A DNA stretch of 64,000 nucleotides from Mycobacterium sp. E183 (GTDB lineage Bacteria; Actinomycetota; Actinomycetes; Mycobacteriales; Mycobacteriaceae), in the NCBI RefSeq assembly GCF_001667735.1, contig NZ_LZJN01000003.1:1-64000 (forward strand). Reading direction: 5' to 3'. Shown here one piece after another: positions 50,598 through 60,044 of this stretch (position 1 is the stretch's first letter; each line of letters opens with the position of its first letter). A model generated the notes under the pieces. That model was not told the DNA's origin. It searched no databases and worked only from the letters and a program-made list of their open reading frames with translations. Position numbers and translations under genes: made by a program.

Positions 50598-50628
50598 GCG
50601 GCGCGCGGGGCAGCGGCGGCACCCCGGG

Positions 50629-50653
50629 TATTATCTGCGTATGCATGCAGATA
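50629..50653 (+). promoter_or_regulatory. kmtR promoter/operator, leaderless start
   Basis: TATTAT at 50629-50634 is a good -10 box seven bases before the ATG at 50641, so the transcript should be leaderless. An inverted repeat TATCTGC-N8-GCAGATA (50632-50653) covers the -10 box and the start codon, ideal for autorepression by the ArsR-family protein encoded here. Confidence 0.7.
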
Positions 50654-51048
50654 GTGGCGCAGGCCGCTTACCCGAGGATCAGACGAGCCTGGTGGTCGAG
50701 GTCTTCCGGATGCTGGCCGACACCACCCGGGTGCAAGCGCTGTGGGCCCTGACCGAGCGCGAGATGTCGGTCAACGAACTCGCCGAACACGTGGGCAAGC
50801 CGGCGCCGTCGGTCTCCCAGCACCTGGCCAAGCTGCGGATGGCGCGGCTGGTCCGCACCCGCCGCGAGGGAACGACGATCTTCTACAGCCTGGAGAACGA
50901 CCACGTCCGGCAGCTCGTCACCGACGCCGTCTTCAACGCCGAACACGCCGGCCCGGGCGTGCCCGGTCATCACCGCAGAGACGGCGGCCTGAAGGCCGTC
51001 GGCGAAGCAGCGCAACCGTCGAACCGGCGGCGCGGCGGCACCAAGTGA
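50641..51048 (+). CDS. kmtR: ArsR/SmtB-family nickel/cobalt-sensing repressor KmtR
   Basis: This 135-residue protein has a winged HTH at about 20-85 (MSVNELAEHVGKPAPSVSQH). The metal ligands described for M. tuberculosis KmtR are present at the same numbers: His88, Glu101, His102, His110 and His111. KmtR represses a cation-diffusion-facilitator exporter and itself until Ni or Co binds. The palindrome over its own start codon fits autoregulation. The His-rich gene 19 bases downstream probably belongs to its regulon. Confidence 0.92.
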   Translation: MHADSGAGRLPEDQTSLVVEVFRMLADTTRVQALWALTEREMSVNELAEHVGKPAPSVSQHLAKLRMARLVRTRREGTTIFYSLENDHVRQLVTDAVFNAEHAGPGVPGHHRRDGGLKAVGEAAQPSNRRRGGTK

Positions 51049-51067
51049 TTGATCCAAGGAGGCACCG

Positions 51068-51271
51068 ATGACCGACCAGCACACCCACGACCAGCCCCAC
51101 GCGCACGAGCATGGGCATGGCGACCTGACCCACGCGCACGCGCACACCGCGCACGAGCATGACCACGTCGAGCACGAGCACCACCACAGCCACACCGACG
51201 GCACCGAGCACAGCCATCAGCATGTGCACCAGGCCGGCGTCGAGGACGTTCACGGTCACACCCACGCCTAA
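51068..51271 (+). CDS. Histidine-rich small metal-binding protein
   Basis: This 67-residue protein has 24 histidines and many Asp/Glu, arranged as alternating H-x-H runs (HAHAHTAHEHDH, EHEHHHSHTD). It contains no cysteine or membrane segment. A strong AAGGAGG site precedes ATG 51068. It lies 19 bases after kmtR, so it is probably co-transcribed and induced by Ni/Co, and may buffer those ions or zinc (inference). Similar His-rich proteins act as nickel stores in other bacteria. Confidence 0.85.
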   Translation: MTDQHTHDQPHAHEHGHGDLTHAHAHTAHEHDHVEHEHHHSHTDGTEHSHQHVHQAGVEDVHGHTHA

Positions 51272-51286
51272 CGCGGGCGCCGGCGC

Positions 51287-52315
51287 TCAGGAGACGGGGC
51301 AGTAATGCTTCGGGTCGCCCCGCTCGGCCACCGGCGGGAGGTTGCGTGCCGGCGTCTGCGGCAGCGGCGCGTCGGCCGGGATGCGCCCGGAAGCACGGTC
51401 GAGGCCGGCGCGGGCCCGCGGGTGCTTGCGGTACCGGCGCGGCACGAACGCGAAGACCAGGCGCACCAGGTTGCCGAAGCGCCGGTGCAGCCACTCGTCG
51501 CGGTCGGACCACTCAAAGCCCAACCGTTCGCGAACGGCCGGGTGATACAAGCCCACCGTGAGCCAGACGAAGAACGGCCGCGACAGCCTGGTCAGGCCGC
51601 CCCACAGCCAGTCCGGGAGCCAGGGAGCGATCGGCAGCTTGTCATAGATGGTCAGATCGAGCACGGCCCGCGTCGCGTAATTGTCCTCTAATACGTTGCG
51701 GCACATGTGGTCCCAGTATTCCTGAAACTCTTCCCAGGTCTTGGGCACCGGGCGCATGCTCATGCCGTACATCCGGTACCACTGAATGTGTTCGTCGAAG
51801 AGCTGCCGCTTGTCGGCCTCCGTCAGACCGCCGCCGAACCGCTCCGCCACCAGAATCGTGCCCATGAAGAACGTGGAGTGTGCCCAATAGAAGACGTCGG
51901 GATTCAGCGCGTGATACCGGCGGCCTTGGTCGTCCACGCCCTTGATGTCGGTGTGGTAGTCGCGGACCTCGGCGCCCGTCGTCGGAGCGCGGTCGCCGTC
52001 GAAGACCACCCCGCCGATCGGATACAGCGACCGCATCACCCGCGGCAGGGGTTCGCGGAAGAACGTCGAGTGCTGCTCCACCGCGGCGCCCAACTGCGGG
52101 TGCATGTTCTGCATGGATCCCGCGAACGGGCCCTGCAGCATGCCGCGCCAATCACCGAAATACCGCCACGTCAGCGAGTCGGGCCCCAGCGGGACCGGTG
52201 GCGCCTCGTAGCCCAGGGGCGACACCGGGCAGCCGGCGGCCACGGCGGGTCCGCCCGATTCGTCGCAGGCGACGTCGCTGGTCAGCGGCCGGGGTCCGGA
52301 CGTATGTTGGGTCAC
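51287..52315 (-). CDS. DUF2236/oxygenase-MpaB-like protein (Rv0826-type)
   Basis: The protein has 342 residues from GTG 52315. PDSLTWRYFGDWRGMLQGPF, HSTFFREPLPRVMRS and YHALNPDVFYWAHSTFFMGT are hallmarks of the family of latex-clearing-protein/MpaB-like predicted b-type haem oxygenases; conserved Arg and His residues there are the expected haem contacts. Enzymatic roles in mycobacteria are not established. It is divergent from the TetR gene at 52382 across a 20-bp palindrome. Confidence 0.87.
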   Translation of the reverse strand: MTQHTSGPRPLTSDVACDESGGPAVAAGCPVSPLGYEAPPVPLGPDSLTWRYFGDWRGMLQGPFAGSMQNMHPQLGAAVEQHSTFFREPLPRVMRSLYPIGGVVFDGDRAPTTGAEVRDYHTDIKGVDDQGRRYHALNPDVFYWAHSTFFMGTILVAERFGGGLTEADKRQLFDEHIQWYRMYGMSMRPVPKTWEEFQEYWDHMCRNVLEDNYATRAVLDLTIYDKLPIAPWLPDWLWGGLTRLSRPFFVWLTVGLYHPAVRERLGFEWSDRDEWLHRRFGNLVRLVFAFVPRRYRKHPRARAGLDRASGRIPADAPLPQTPARNLPPVAERGDPKHYCPVS

Positions 52316-52343
52316 TATTGGATTCCTGTGGGTATCTGCAAAT

Positions 52344-52363
52344 CTGACTACACGTGTTGTCAG
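52344..52363. promoter_or_regulatory. 20-bp palindrome between DUF2236 and TetR genes
   Basis: CTGACTACACGTGTTGTCAG is palindromic except for one symmetric pair (T/T at positions 6 and 15), with an ACACGTGT core. It lies 28 bases upstream of the DUF2236 start and 18 upstream of the TetR start, and is the likely TetR operator. Confidence 0.72.
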
Positions 52364-52381
52364 TTCTAGCTTAGGAGCGAT

Positions 52382-52987
52382 GTGCAGTCCGGTCAACGAC
52401 GGGGCCGGTGGACCGGCGTCCCCCTGGGGGATCGCCTCACCCTCCGTCGCGACAACCTCATCGCCGCCGGCGTGCAATTGCTCGGCAGCGGCAGCCGGCC
52501 CGCGCTGACCGTGCGCGCGGTGTGCCGCGAGGCCGCCCTGACGGAGCGGTATTTCTACGAAAGCTTCTCGGACCGCGACGAATTCGTCCGCGCGGTCTAC
52601 GACGACGTGTGTACGCGCGCGATGAACACGCTCACTTCGGCGAACACCCCGCGGGAAGCCGTCGAAAAGTTCGTCGAGCTGATGGTCGACGACCCGGTTC
52701 GCGGCCGGGTGCTGTTGCTGGCGCCGGCGGTCGAACCGATCCTGACCCGGTCTGGCGCGGAGTGGATGCCCAACTTCATCGAACTGCTGCAGCGCAAGCT
52801 GTCGCGGATCGGTGACCCGGTGCTGGAGAAGATGATCGCCACCAGCCTGGTCGGCGGCCTTTCGAGCCTGTTCACCGCGTACCTGAACGGGCAGCTCGGT
52901 GCAACGCGAAAACAATTCATCGACTACTGCGTCAACATGCTGTACATCACGGCCGCCCCGTACGTGCCCGCCCCCGACTTGGGCTAG
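52382..52987 (+). CDS. TetR family transcriptional regulator (Rv0825c-type)
   Basis: This 201-residue protein starts at GTG 52382 after TAGGAGCG. The HTH is LTVRAVCREAALTERYFYES followed by FSDRDEFVRAVYDD, a TetR variant in which the recognition helix reads LTERYFYES. It is divergent from the DUF2236 gene and upstream of desA1 by 173 bases. The 20-bp palindrome in front of it is its likely site. Effector and wider regulon are not visible. Confidence 0.9.
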   Translation: MQSGQRRGRWTGVPLGDRLTLRRDNLIAAGVQLLGSGSRPALTVRAVCREAALTERYFYESFSDRDEFVRAVYDDVCTRAMNTLTSANTPREAVEKFVELMVDDPVRGRVLLLAPAVEPILTRSGAEWMPNFIELLQRKLSRIGDPVLEKMIATSLVGGLSSLFTAYLNGQLGATRKQFIDYCVNMLYITAAPYVPAPDLG

Positions 52988-53160
52988 TGCGACTGCCGGT
53001 TTATCGACTCCACCCCGGCGGCAACCCTTACGACCTGAGCTGAACGCCCCGGATGTGGGATCTAACCGTTACGCGGCGCGCGGCCAGGCAGCTTGATGCT
53101 ACTGAGGTACACAGATATATTGACTGCTACCCGTCGACACAGATAACTGGAGGGGCCCCC

Positions 53161-54183
53161 ATGTCAGCAGAGCTGACAAACCTACAGCTGCTGCACGAGC
53201 TCGAACCGGTGGTCGAGAAATGCCTCAACCGGCACGAGAGCATGCACAAGAACTGGAACCCGCACGACTACATCCCGTGGTCCGACGGGAAGAACTTCTA
53301 CGCGCTGGGCGGGCAGGACTGGCACCCCGAGGAAAGCCAGCTCTCCGACCTCGCCCAGGTGGCGATGGTGCAGAACCTCATGACGGAAGACAACCTGCCG
53401 TCATACCACCGCGAGATCGCGATGAACTTCGGCTTGGACGGCGCCTGGGGCCAGTGGGTCAACCGGTGGACCGCCGAAGAAAACCGGCACGGCATCGCGC
53501 TGCGCGACTACCTGGTCGTGACCCGCGCCGTGGACCCCGTCGAGCTGGAGAAACTCCGCACCGAGGTGGTGAACCGGGGCTTCAGCCCGGGCCAGAACCA
53601 GCAGGTGCGGGCCGACCTGTTCGCCGAGAGCCTGTTCGACTCGGTCATCTACGTGACCTTCCAGGAGCTGGCGACCCGGATTTCACACCGCAACACCGGC
53701 AAGGCCTGCAACGAGACCATCGCCGACCAGTTGCTGCAGAAGATCTCCGCCGACGAGAACCTGCACATGATCTTCTACCGCGACGTCAGCGAGGCCGGGT
53801 TCGAGATTGCGCCCAATCAGGCAATGAAAGAGCTGCACAAGGTGCTGCGCAACTTCCAGATGCCCGGCTACCAGGTCCCCGAGTTCCGGCGCAAGGCCGT
53901 CTTCATCGCCGTCGGCGGCGTCTACGACCCGCGCATCCACCTCGACGACGTCGTCATGCCCGTCCTGAAGAAATGGCGCATCTTCGAGCGCGAGGACTTC
54001 ACCGGCGAGGCGGCGGCGATGCGCGACGACCTCGCCTTGCTGATCAAGGAACTCGAGCAGGCCTGCGACAAGTTCGAGATCTCGAAGCAGCGCCAGCTCG
54101 AGCGTGAAGCCCGCACCGGCAAGAAGACCACCGCGTTCGAGCTGCACCAGACCGCCGGCAAGCTGGCAATGAGCCGCCGGTAA
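53161..54183 (+). CDS. desA1: Acyl-ACP desaturase DesA1
   Basis: This 340-residue soluble diiron enzyme introduces double bonds into acyl chains, and in mycobacteria is needed for mycolic acid synthesis. The ligand motifs are EENRHG (Glu107, His110) and DENLH in the second helix pair. The start MSAELTNLQLLHELEPVVEK follows GGAGGGG. The 173-base leader (52988-53160) holds a small TAACCGTTA palindrome and an AT-rich GATATATTGACT stretch, possible regulator and -10 elements. The next gene, dus, starts 7 bases after its stop. Confidence 0.95.
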   Translation: MSAELTNLQLLHELEPVVEKCLNRHESMHKNWNPHDYIPWSDGKNFYALGGQDWHPEESQLSDLAQVAMVQNLMTEDNLPSYHREIAMNFGLDGAWGQWVNRWTAEENRHGIALRDYLVVTRAVDPVELEKLRTEVVNRGFSPGQNQQVRADLFAESLFDSVIYVTFQELATRISHRNTGKACNETIADQLLQKISADENLHMIFYRDVSEAGFEIAPNQAMKELHKVLRNFQMPGYQVPEFRRKAVFIAVGGVYDPRIHLDDVVMPVLKKWRIFEREDFTGEAAAMRDDLALLIKELEQACDKFEISKQRQLEREARTGKKTTAFELHQTAGKLAMSRR

Positions 54184-54190
54184 CCCAGCG

Positions 54191-55324
54191 TTGCGCATCG
54201 GTCCCATCACGCTCGCCAGCCCGGTGGTGCTGGCCCCGATGGCGGGCGTGACCAACGTCGCATTCCGAACGCTGTGTCGTGAGCTCGAGCGGTCGAAGGC
54301 CGGCACCGTCAGCGGGCTCTACGTCTGCGAGATGGTGACGGCGCGCGCCCTCGTCGAGCGCCACCCGGTCACCATGCACATGACCACGTTCGCTCCCGAT
54401 GAGTCGCCACGCTCGTTGCAGCTCTACACGGTCGACCCGGCGACCACGTACGACGCCGCCCGAATGATCGTCGACGAGGGCCTGGCCGACCATATCGACA
54501 TGAATTTCGGCTGTCCGGTGCCCAAGGTGACCAAACGCGGCGGCGGCGCCGCGCTGCCGTACAAGCGGCGGCTGTTCGGCCAGATCGTCGCGGCGGCCGT
54601 GCGTGCCGCCGAGGGTTCCGGGGTGCCGGTGACCGTCAAGTTCCGCGTCGGCATCGACGACGAGCATCACACGCACCTCGACGCCGGCCGCATCGCCGAG
54701 ACCGAGGGCGCCGCCGCCGTCGCGCTGCACGCCCGCACGGCGGCGCAGCGCTACTCCGGCACCGCCGACTGGGAACAGATCGCGCTGCTCAAGCAGCACG
54801 TGACGACGATTCCGGTGTTGGGTAACGGCGACATTTACGACGCCAGCGACGCGCTGGCGATGATGGCCAAAACCGGCTGCGACGGCGTCGTCATCGGCCG
54901 CGGCTGCTTGGGTCGCCCCTGGCTTTTCGCCGAACTCTCGGCCGCGTTCACCGGGAGCCCGGCCCCCACCCCGCCCACGTTGGGTGAAGTCGCCGACATC
55001 GTCCGCCGACACGGGCGGCTGCTGGCCGCGCACTTCGGCGAGGACAAGGGCATGCGCGACATCCGCAAGCACATCGGGTGGTACCTGCACGGCTTTCCGG
55101 CCGGCTCGGGGCTGCGCCGGGCGCTGGCGATGGTCAAGACGCTCGACGAACTCGATTCTCTGCTAAGCCAATTGGACGGCACGGTCCCCTTCCCGGACGC
55201 GGCGAGCGGCCCCCGGGGCCGGCAGGGGTCACCCGCCCGCGTGGCGCTGCCCGAAGGCTGGCTGACGGACCCCGACGACTGCACCGTGCCGGCCGGCGCC
55301 GACGTGATGCACTCCGGCGGCTGA
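54191..55324 (+). CDS. dus: tRNA-dihydrouridine synthase
   Basis: The protein has 377 residues from TTG 54191 (MRIGPITLASPVVLAPMAGV). It is an FMN TIM-barrel reductase that makes dihydrouridine in tRNA. The catalytic Cys lies in MNFGCPVPKVTKRGGGAALP. GNGDIYDASDALAMMAKTGC followed by DGVVIGRGCLGRPW forms the FMN phosphate site. The C-terminal extension (HIGWYLHGFPAGSGLRRALA) is the RNA-binding helical domain of the DusB group. It is close behind desA1, probably in one transcript. Confidence 0.93.
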   Translation: MRIGPITLASPVVLAPMAGVTNVAFRTLCRELERSKAGTVSGLYVCEMVTARALVERHPVTMHMTTFAPDESPRSLQLYTVDPATTYDAARMIVDEGLADHIDMNFGCPVPKVTKRGGGAALPYKRRLFGQIVAAAVRAAEGSGVPVTVKFRVGIDDEHHTHLDAGRIAETEGAAAVALHARTAAQRYSGTADWEQIALLKQHVTTIPVLGNGDIYDASDALAMMAKTGCDGVVIGRGCLGRPWLFAELSAAFTGSPAPTPPTLGEVADIVRRHGRLLAAHFGEDKGMRDIRKHIGWYLHGFPAGSGLRRALAMVKTLDELDSLLSQLDGTVPFPDAASGPRGRQGSPARVALPEGWLTDPDDCTVPAGADVMHSGG

Positions 55325-55544
55325 TCGACCGCTCGAAATCGCGTCCGGACCGATAACTCAGTACGATGTGGACCTTGCTGCATGGCGCGTTCTGGCGGAT
55401 CGGTAACGCACCGCCGTCGGAGCGCGACAAAGGAGTGCCACCCACGGGTGGCACGAGCCGCAGCGCCGAGAATGCCGAGCGCTGGGACGGCATTGCGCAC
55501 GGACACGCTGACATCCGCATCAGAGCTTCGGAGGCCGGTAGGAC

Positions 55545-57605
55545 ATGAGTGACGCCGAGGACGCCACTCGCGACGCTCGGCGGGCCGCGCTGGGCGCCGC
55601 CCCGTGGGAGCGGTTCTCCGAGCCCCCGTCCGACTACAGCCTGCACCTATGGCAGACCGGCGCCGCCGTCGAGACCGTCCAGCCGTCCGCAGCCGACGAC
55701 GAAGGATCCGGGTCACACACCGGCGGGGGGCTCAGCGTCGCCGACCTGATCGCGAAGCTGGGCGCCCCGTCGACCGGCCGGTCCACGCACCGCCACGCCG
55801 AACCGGAGCCCGAACCCGAACTCGAACTCGAACCGGAGCCCGAACCCGGGCCCGCCGAGGCCGAATCGGACCTCCCGGTCGAGTTGCGGCAGACGCAGGT
55901 TATCGAGGACCTCGCCTACTCGCTCGACGTAATCTCGGAGCTTCCCGACCTCGAGGCCGGCGACGGCCGAAACGGCGACGGGCCGCCAGCCGAGGGAACT
56001 CCCGACGATCACGCGCCTAAACCGCGCCGCCGCCACCGCCCGATGCTGCTGGCCGCTCGCTCGGTGGCGGCGCTGTTTGCCGTGCTGGCCGTGGCGTTGA
56101 CCGGCGGGGCGTGGCAGTGGAGCACGTCCAAGAACGCCCGGCTCAACACCGTCAGCGCGCTCGACCAGGGGTCGGATGACATTCGCGACCGCAACGGGCA
56201 ATACGGCGACGAAGACTTCTTGATCGTCGGCATGGACTCGCGCGCCGGCGAGAACGCCAACATGGGCGCCGGTGACACCGAAGACGCCGGGGGCGCGCGA
56301 TCGGACACGGTGATGCTGGTCAACATTCCGGCCAACCGCAAACGGGTGGTGGCGGTGTCGTTCCCCCGCGACCTGGCGATCACCCCGATGCAATGCGAGG
56401 CATGGAACCCAGACACGGGCAAGTACGGGCCCCTTTACGACGCGAAGACCAAGACCTGGGGCCCGAAAATGGTTTACACGGAGACCAAACTGAACTCGGC
56501 ATTCGCCTTCGGCGGCCCGAAATGTCTGGTCAAAGAGATCCAGAAATTGTCCGGGTTGAGCATCAACCGCTTCATCGCCGTGGACTTCGCCGGGTTCGCC
56601 AAGATGGTCGACGCCCTGGGCGGCGTGGAGGTGTGCTCGAAATCCGCGTTGCACGACTATGAGCTGGGCACGGTGCTCGATCACGGCGGCCGCCAAGTCC
56701 TCGACGGCCCGACCGCCCTGAATTACGTGCGGGCCCGCCAGGTCACCACCGAAACCAACGGGGACTACGGCCGGATCAAACGCCAGCAGCTGTTCCTGTC
56801 GTCGCTGCTGCGCTCGCTGATCTCCGAGGACACCCTGCTCGACCTCAACAAGCTCAACAACGTCGTCAACATGTTCATCAGCGACACCGTCGTCGACAAC
56901 GTGCAGTCGAAGGACCTGATCCAGCTCGGTCAGTCGTTGCAGGGGATGGCGGCCGGGCACGTCACCTTCGTCACGGTGCCGACCGGCGTGACCGACCAGA
57001 ACGGCGACGAACCGCCGCGCATGGGCGACATGCGGGCGCTGTTCGACGCCATCATCAACGACGATCCGCTGCCCGAGGAAAACGACCAGAACGCAAAGAA
57101 TTTGGGAACATCCGACGACAAGTCCGGTCAGACGAAGGCGCCCGCCCCCAAGCAAACGCCGGCCCCCACCGCGGCCCCGGAGGCCCGGCACGAGCAGGTG
57201 ACCACGACCACGCCGGGCGACGTCACGGTGCGGGTGTCCAACGCGACGACGCAGAGTGGCCTGGCCGCCACGGCCACCAGCCAGCTCAAGCGCAATGGCT
57301 TCAACGTGATGACGCCGGACGATTATCCGAGCTCGATCAACACGACGACGGTGTTGTTCTCGGCCGGCAACGAGCAGGCCGCGGCGACCGTCGCGTCGTC
57401 GTTCGCCAACGCGAGGGTTCAGCGCGTTTCCGGCTACGGGCAGGTCGTTCAGGTGGTGCTCGGACCCGACTTCAAGTCGGTCGCCACCCCGCAGCCGAGC
57501 GGATCATCGATCAGCCTGCAGATCGAACGCGGCTCCGGCAGCGCACCGGCCAAGCTCCCCGAGGACCTGACCGTCACCAACGCTGCCGATACCACCTGCG
57601 AGTAA
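55545..57605 (+). CDS. LytR-CpsA-Psr (LCP) family protein with LytR_C domain
   Basis: This 686-residue protein has a cytoplasmic N-terminal region of about 165 residues including an acidic Glu-Pro run (86-105), one transmembrane helix (about 167-188) and an extracellular LCP domain (about 210-455: [58 protein letters not shown]). A Pro/Ala linker and C-terminal LytR_C domain (about 555-645) follow. LCP enzymes attach glycopolymers such as arabinogalactan to peptidoglycan; this is the Rv0822c-type member. The 220-base gap before it holds no confident gene. Confidence 0.9.
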   Translation: MSDAEDATRDARRAALGAAPWERFSEPPSDYSLHLWQTGAAVETVQPSAADDEGSGSHTGGGLSVADLIAKLGAPSTGRSTHRHAEPEPEPELELEPEPEPGPAEAESDLPVELRQTQVIEDLAYSLDVISELPDLEAGDGRNGDGPPAEGTPDDHAPKPRRRHRPMLLAARSVAALFAVLAVALTGGAWQWSTSKNARLNTVSALDQGSDDIRDRNGQYGDEDFLIVGMDSRAGENANMGAGDTEDAGGARSDTVMLVNIPANRKRVVAVSFPRDLAITPMQCEAWNPDTGKYGPLYDAKTKTWGPKMVYTETKLNSAFAFGGPKCLVKEIQKLSGLSINRFIAVDFAGFAKMVDALGGVEVCSKSALHDYELGTVLDHGGRQVLDGPTALNYVRARQVTTETNGDYGRIKRQQLFLSSLLRSLISEDTLLDLNKLNNVVNMFISDTVVDNVQSKDLIQLGQSLQGMAAGHVTFVTVPTGVTDQNGDEPPRMGDMRALFDAIINDDPLPEENDQNAKNLGTSDDKSGQTKAPAPKQTPAPTAAPEARHEQVTTTTPGDVTVRVSNATTQSGLAATATSQLKRNGFNVMTPDDYPSSINTTTVLFSAGNEQAAATVASSFANARVQRVSGYGQVVQVVLGPDFKSVATPQPSGSSISLQIERGSGSAPAKLPEDLTVTNAADTTCE

Positions 57606-57661
57606 GCGCTTTTGGGCGCTCCGCCGCCCGTTTTCGGCCCCGAGAACGTAGGCTTGGCGGT

Positions 57662-58330
57662 ATGCGGACCGCCTACCACGAGCAGCTCTCGGAGTTATCC
57701 GAGCAGCTCGGCGAGATGTGCGGGCTGGCGGGTATCGCGATGGAGCGAGCCACCCAAGCCCTGTTGCAGGCCGACCTGGTGCTGGCCGAACAAGTGATCT
57801 CCGACCACGAAAAGATCGCCACGCTGAGCGCTCGCGCCGAGGAGAGCGCCTTCGTGCTGCTGGCCTTGCAGGCACCGGTCGCCGGTGACCTGCGGTCCAT
57901 CGTGAGCGCGATCCAGATGGTGGCCGACATCGACCGGATGGGCGCGCTGGCCCTGCACGTCGCAAAGATCGCCCGCCGCAGGCACCCCCAGCACGCGCTC
58001 CCCGAAGAGGTCAACGGCTACTTCGCCGAAATGGGCCGGGTCGCAGTCGAATTGGGCAACAGCGCGCAAGAGGTGGTGATGTCCCGCGATCCGGAGAAGG
58101 CCGCCCGGATTCGCGAAGAGGACGACGCGATGGACGATCTGCACCGCCACCTGTTCTCGGTGCTGATGGACCGCGAATGGAAGTACGGGGTGGCGGCCGC
58201 GGTCGATGTCACCCTGCTGGGCCGGTTCTACGAGCGCTTCGCCGACCACGCCGTCGAAGTGGCCAGGCGCGTCATCTTTCAGGCGACCGGAAAGCTCCCC
58301 GAAGAGGAGACGAAACCGGCCTCGCAATAG
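57662..58330 (+). CDS. phoU: Phosphate signalling protein PhoU (PhoY2-type)
   Basis: This 222-residue all-helical protein is built of two PhoU three-helix repeats. The metal/contact motifs [36 protein letters not shown] and [19 protein letters not shown] are intact. PhoU links the Pst transporter to the SenX3-RegX3 phosphate response. It is convergent with pstB, the two stops 9 bases apart, so the phosphate genes sit together although on opposite strands. Confidence 0.94.
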   Translation: MRTAYHEQLSELSEQLGEMCGLAGIAMERATQALLQADLVLAEQVISDHEKIATLSARAEESAFVLLALQAPVAGDLRSIVSAIQMVADIDRMGALALHVAKIARRRHPQHALPEEVNGYFAEMGRVAVELGNSAQEVVMSRDPEKAARIREEDDAMDDLHRHLFSVLMDREWKYGVAAAVDVTLLGRFYERFADHAVEVARRVIFQATGKLPEEETKPASQ

Positions 58331-58339
58331 GCGGCCGGA

Positions 58340-59116
58340 TCAGCCGAAGCGGCCGGAGATGTAATCCTCCGTCGCCTTCTGGCTGGGGTTGGAGAAGATC
58401 TTCTCGGTGTCGTCGACCTCGATCAACCGCCCCGGCTTGCCGACGGCCTCCAGGTTGAAGAACGCGGTGTAGTCGCTGACCCGCGCGGCCTGCTGCATGT
58501 TGTGGGTGACGATGACGATGGTGTAGTCCTGCTTGAGCTCGCTGATCAGTTCCTCGATGGCCATCGTCGAAATCGGGTCCAGCGCGGAGCACGGCTCGTC
58601 CATGAGCAGCACGTCTGGCTGCACGGCGATCGCCCGCGCGATACACAAGCGCTGTTGCTGCCCGCCGGACAACCCTCCGCCCGGCCTGTCCAACCGGTCC
58701 TTGACCTCATCCCACAGGTTCGCCCCGCGCAGCGAGTACTCGGCCGTCTCGTCGAGCACCTTGCGATTGCGCACACCCTGCAGCTTCAAACCCGCCACCA
58801 CGTTGTCACGAATCGACATGGCGGGGAACGGGTTCGGCCGCTGAAACACCATTCCGATCGCCCGGCGCACGCCGACCGGGTCGACTCCGGCGCCGTAGAT
58901 GTCCTCGTCGTCGAGGAGCACGTTGCCCTCAACGCGCCCGCCGGGGACCACCTCATGCATCCGGTTGAGCGTGCGCAGCACCGTCGTCTTGCCGCAACCC
59001 GACGGGCCGATGAACGCCGTGACGCTGCGCGGCAGGATCGACAGCGTCACATCCGCGACCGCGTGAAACGAACCGTAGTAGATGTTGACGGCTTTGAGGT
59101 CCAACCGTTTGGCCAC
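58340..59116 (-). CDS. pstB: Phosphate ABC transporter ATPase
   Basis: This 258-residue ATPase has Walker [11 protein letters not shown]-loop [10 protein letters not shown], signature LSGGQQQR, Walker [14 protein letters not shown] and switch His in VTHN. It powers phosphate uptake by PstCA. In M. tuberculosis the gene here is called phoT. It is the last gene of pstS-pstC-pstA-pstB on the minus strand, 13 bases after pstA. Confidence 0.95.
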   Translation of the reverse strand: MAKRLDLKAVNIYYGSFHAVADVTLSILPRSVTAFIGPSGCGKTTVLRTLNRMHEVVPGGRVEGNVLLDDEDIYGAGVDPVGVRRAIGMVFQRPNPFPAMSIRDNVVAGLKLQGVRNRKVLDETAEYSLRGANLWDEVKDRLDRPGGGLSGGQQQRLCIARAIAVQPDVLLMDEPCSALDPISTMAIEELISELKQDYTIVIVTHNMQQAARVSDYTAFFNLEAVGKPGRLIEVDDTEKIFSNPSQKATEDYISGRFG

Positions 59117-59129
59117 TGACTGCTCCTAC

Positions 59130-60044
59130 CTATGACTTCTTGGTGCCGAGCAATTTCGTTATCACTCGGGCCCCGACATTGATTGTGGCGATCACCAGGA
59201 TGAGGGTTAGGGCGGCACCCCACAACCGATCCGTGGGGACCGGGCTCACGCCCGCGCCGGCGCTGGTCTGGTTGTACATCATGCCGGGTAGCGTCCCCAT
59301 GAAGCCACTGAAGATGTCGAAGTTCATAGACTGCGCGTAGCCGACCAAGATCAGCAGCGGCGCCGTCTCGCCCATCACCCGGGCCGTCGCCAGCATGATG
59401 CCGGTGATGATGCCGGACAGCCCGGTGGGGATCACCACCCGCAGGATCGTCTTCCACTTCGGTACGCCGAGCGCATAGCTGGCCTCGCGCAGATCCACCG
59501 GGACGATTCGCAGCATCTCCTCGGTGGCTCGCACGATCACCGGGAGCATCAACAGGACCAGGGCCAACGACACCGCGAACTCGGAGCGGGGCATGCCCAG
59601 CGTGGCAACGAACAGGGCGTAGACGAACAAAGCCGCCACGATCGAGGGCACTCCGCTCAGGATGTCGACCATGAACGTGGCCAGCCTGCCCAGCGCGGTG
59701 CCGCCGCCGTATTCGGTCAGGTAGATCGCGAGCATGATGCCGACCGGGATGGAGATGACCGCACATACCAATCCCTGCAACAGCGTGCCCACGATCGCGT
59801 GGTAGGCGCCGCCGCCGGCCACGAAGGCGGTCATGCCCGCTTGCGAGTGCGTCCACCAAACGGTCGATGCAATCGCCCTGGACCCCTTGGCGACCACCGA
59901 GTACAGCACCAGCAGCAGGGGTGTCACCGCGATCACCATCGACAGCGAAACCAGTGCCAGCGCAACGTGATCCGCGGCCCGTCGGCGCCGGCTCGGCCGC
60001 GAGAACGTGCGCGGCTTCAGCGGGCGGTCCAGCATCGAGGTCAT
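59130..60044 (-). CDS. pstA: Phosphate ABC transporter permease
   Basis: This 304-residue protein starts at ATG 60044, overlapping the pstC stop (ATGA). About six membrane helices follow a basic N-terminus (RPSRRRRAADHVALALVSLS). The EAA loop EASYALGVPKWKTILRVVIP contacts the ATPase. With PstC it forms the channel for inorganic phosphate. Confidence 0.94.
   Translation of the reverse strand: MTSMLDRPLKPRTFSRPSRRRRAADHVALALVSLSMVIAVTPLLLVLYSVVAKGSRAIASTVWWTHSQAGMTAFVAGGGAYHAIVGTLLQGLVCAVISIPVGIMLAIYLTEYGGGTALGRLATFMVDILSGVPSIVAALFVYALFVATLGMPRSEFAVSLALVLLMLPVIVRATEEMLRIVPVDLREASYALGVPKWKTILRVVIPTGLSGIITGIMLATARVMGETAPLLILVGYAQSMNFDIFSGFMGTLPGMMYNQTSAGAGVSPVPTDRLWGAALTLILVIATINVGARVITKLLGTKKS

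Noticed and set aside
55366-55548. 60-codon frame upstream of the LCP gene
   Set aside because: No ribosome site or family, mixed composition; treated as leader or intergenic sequence.
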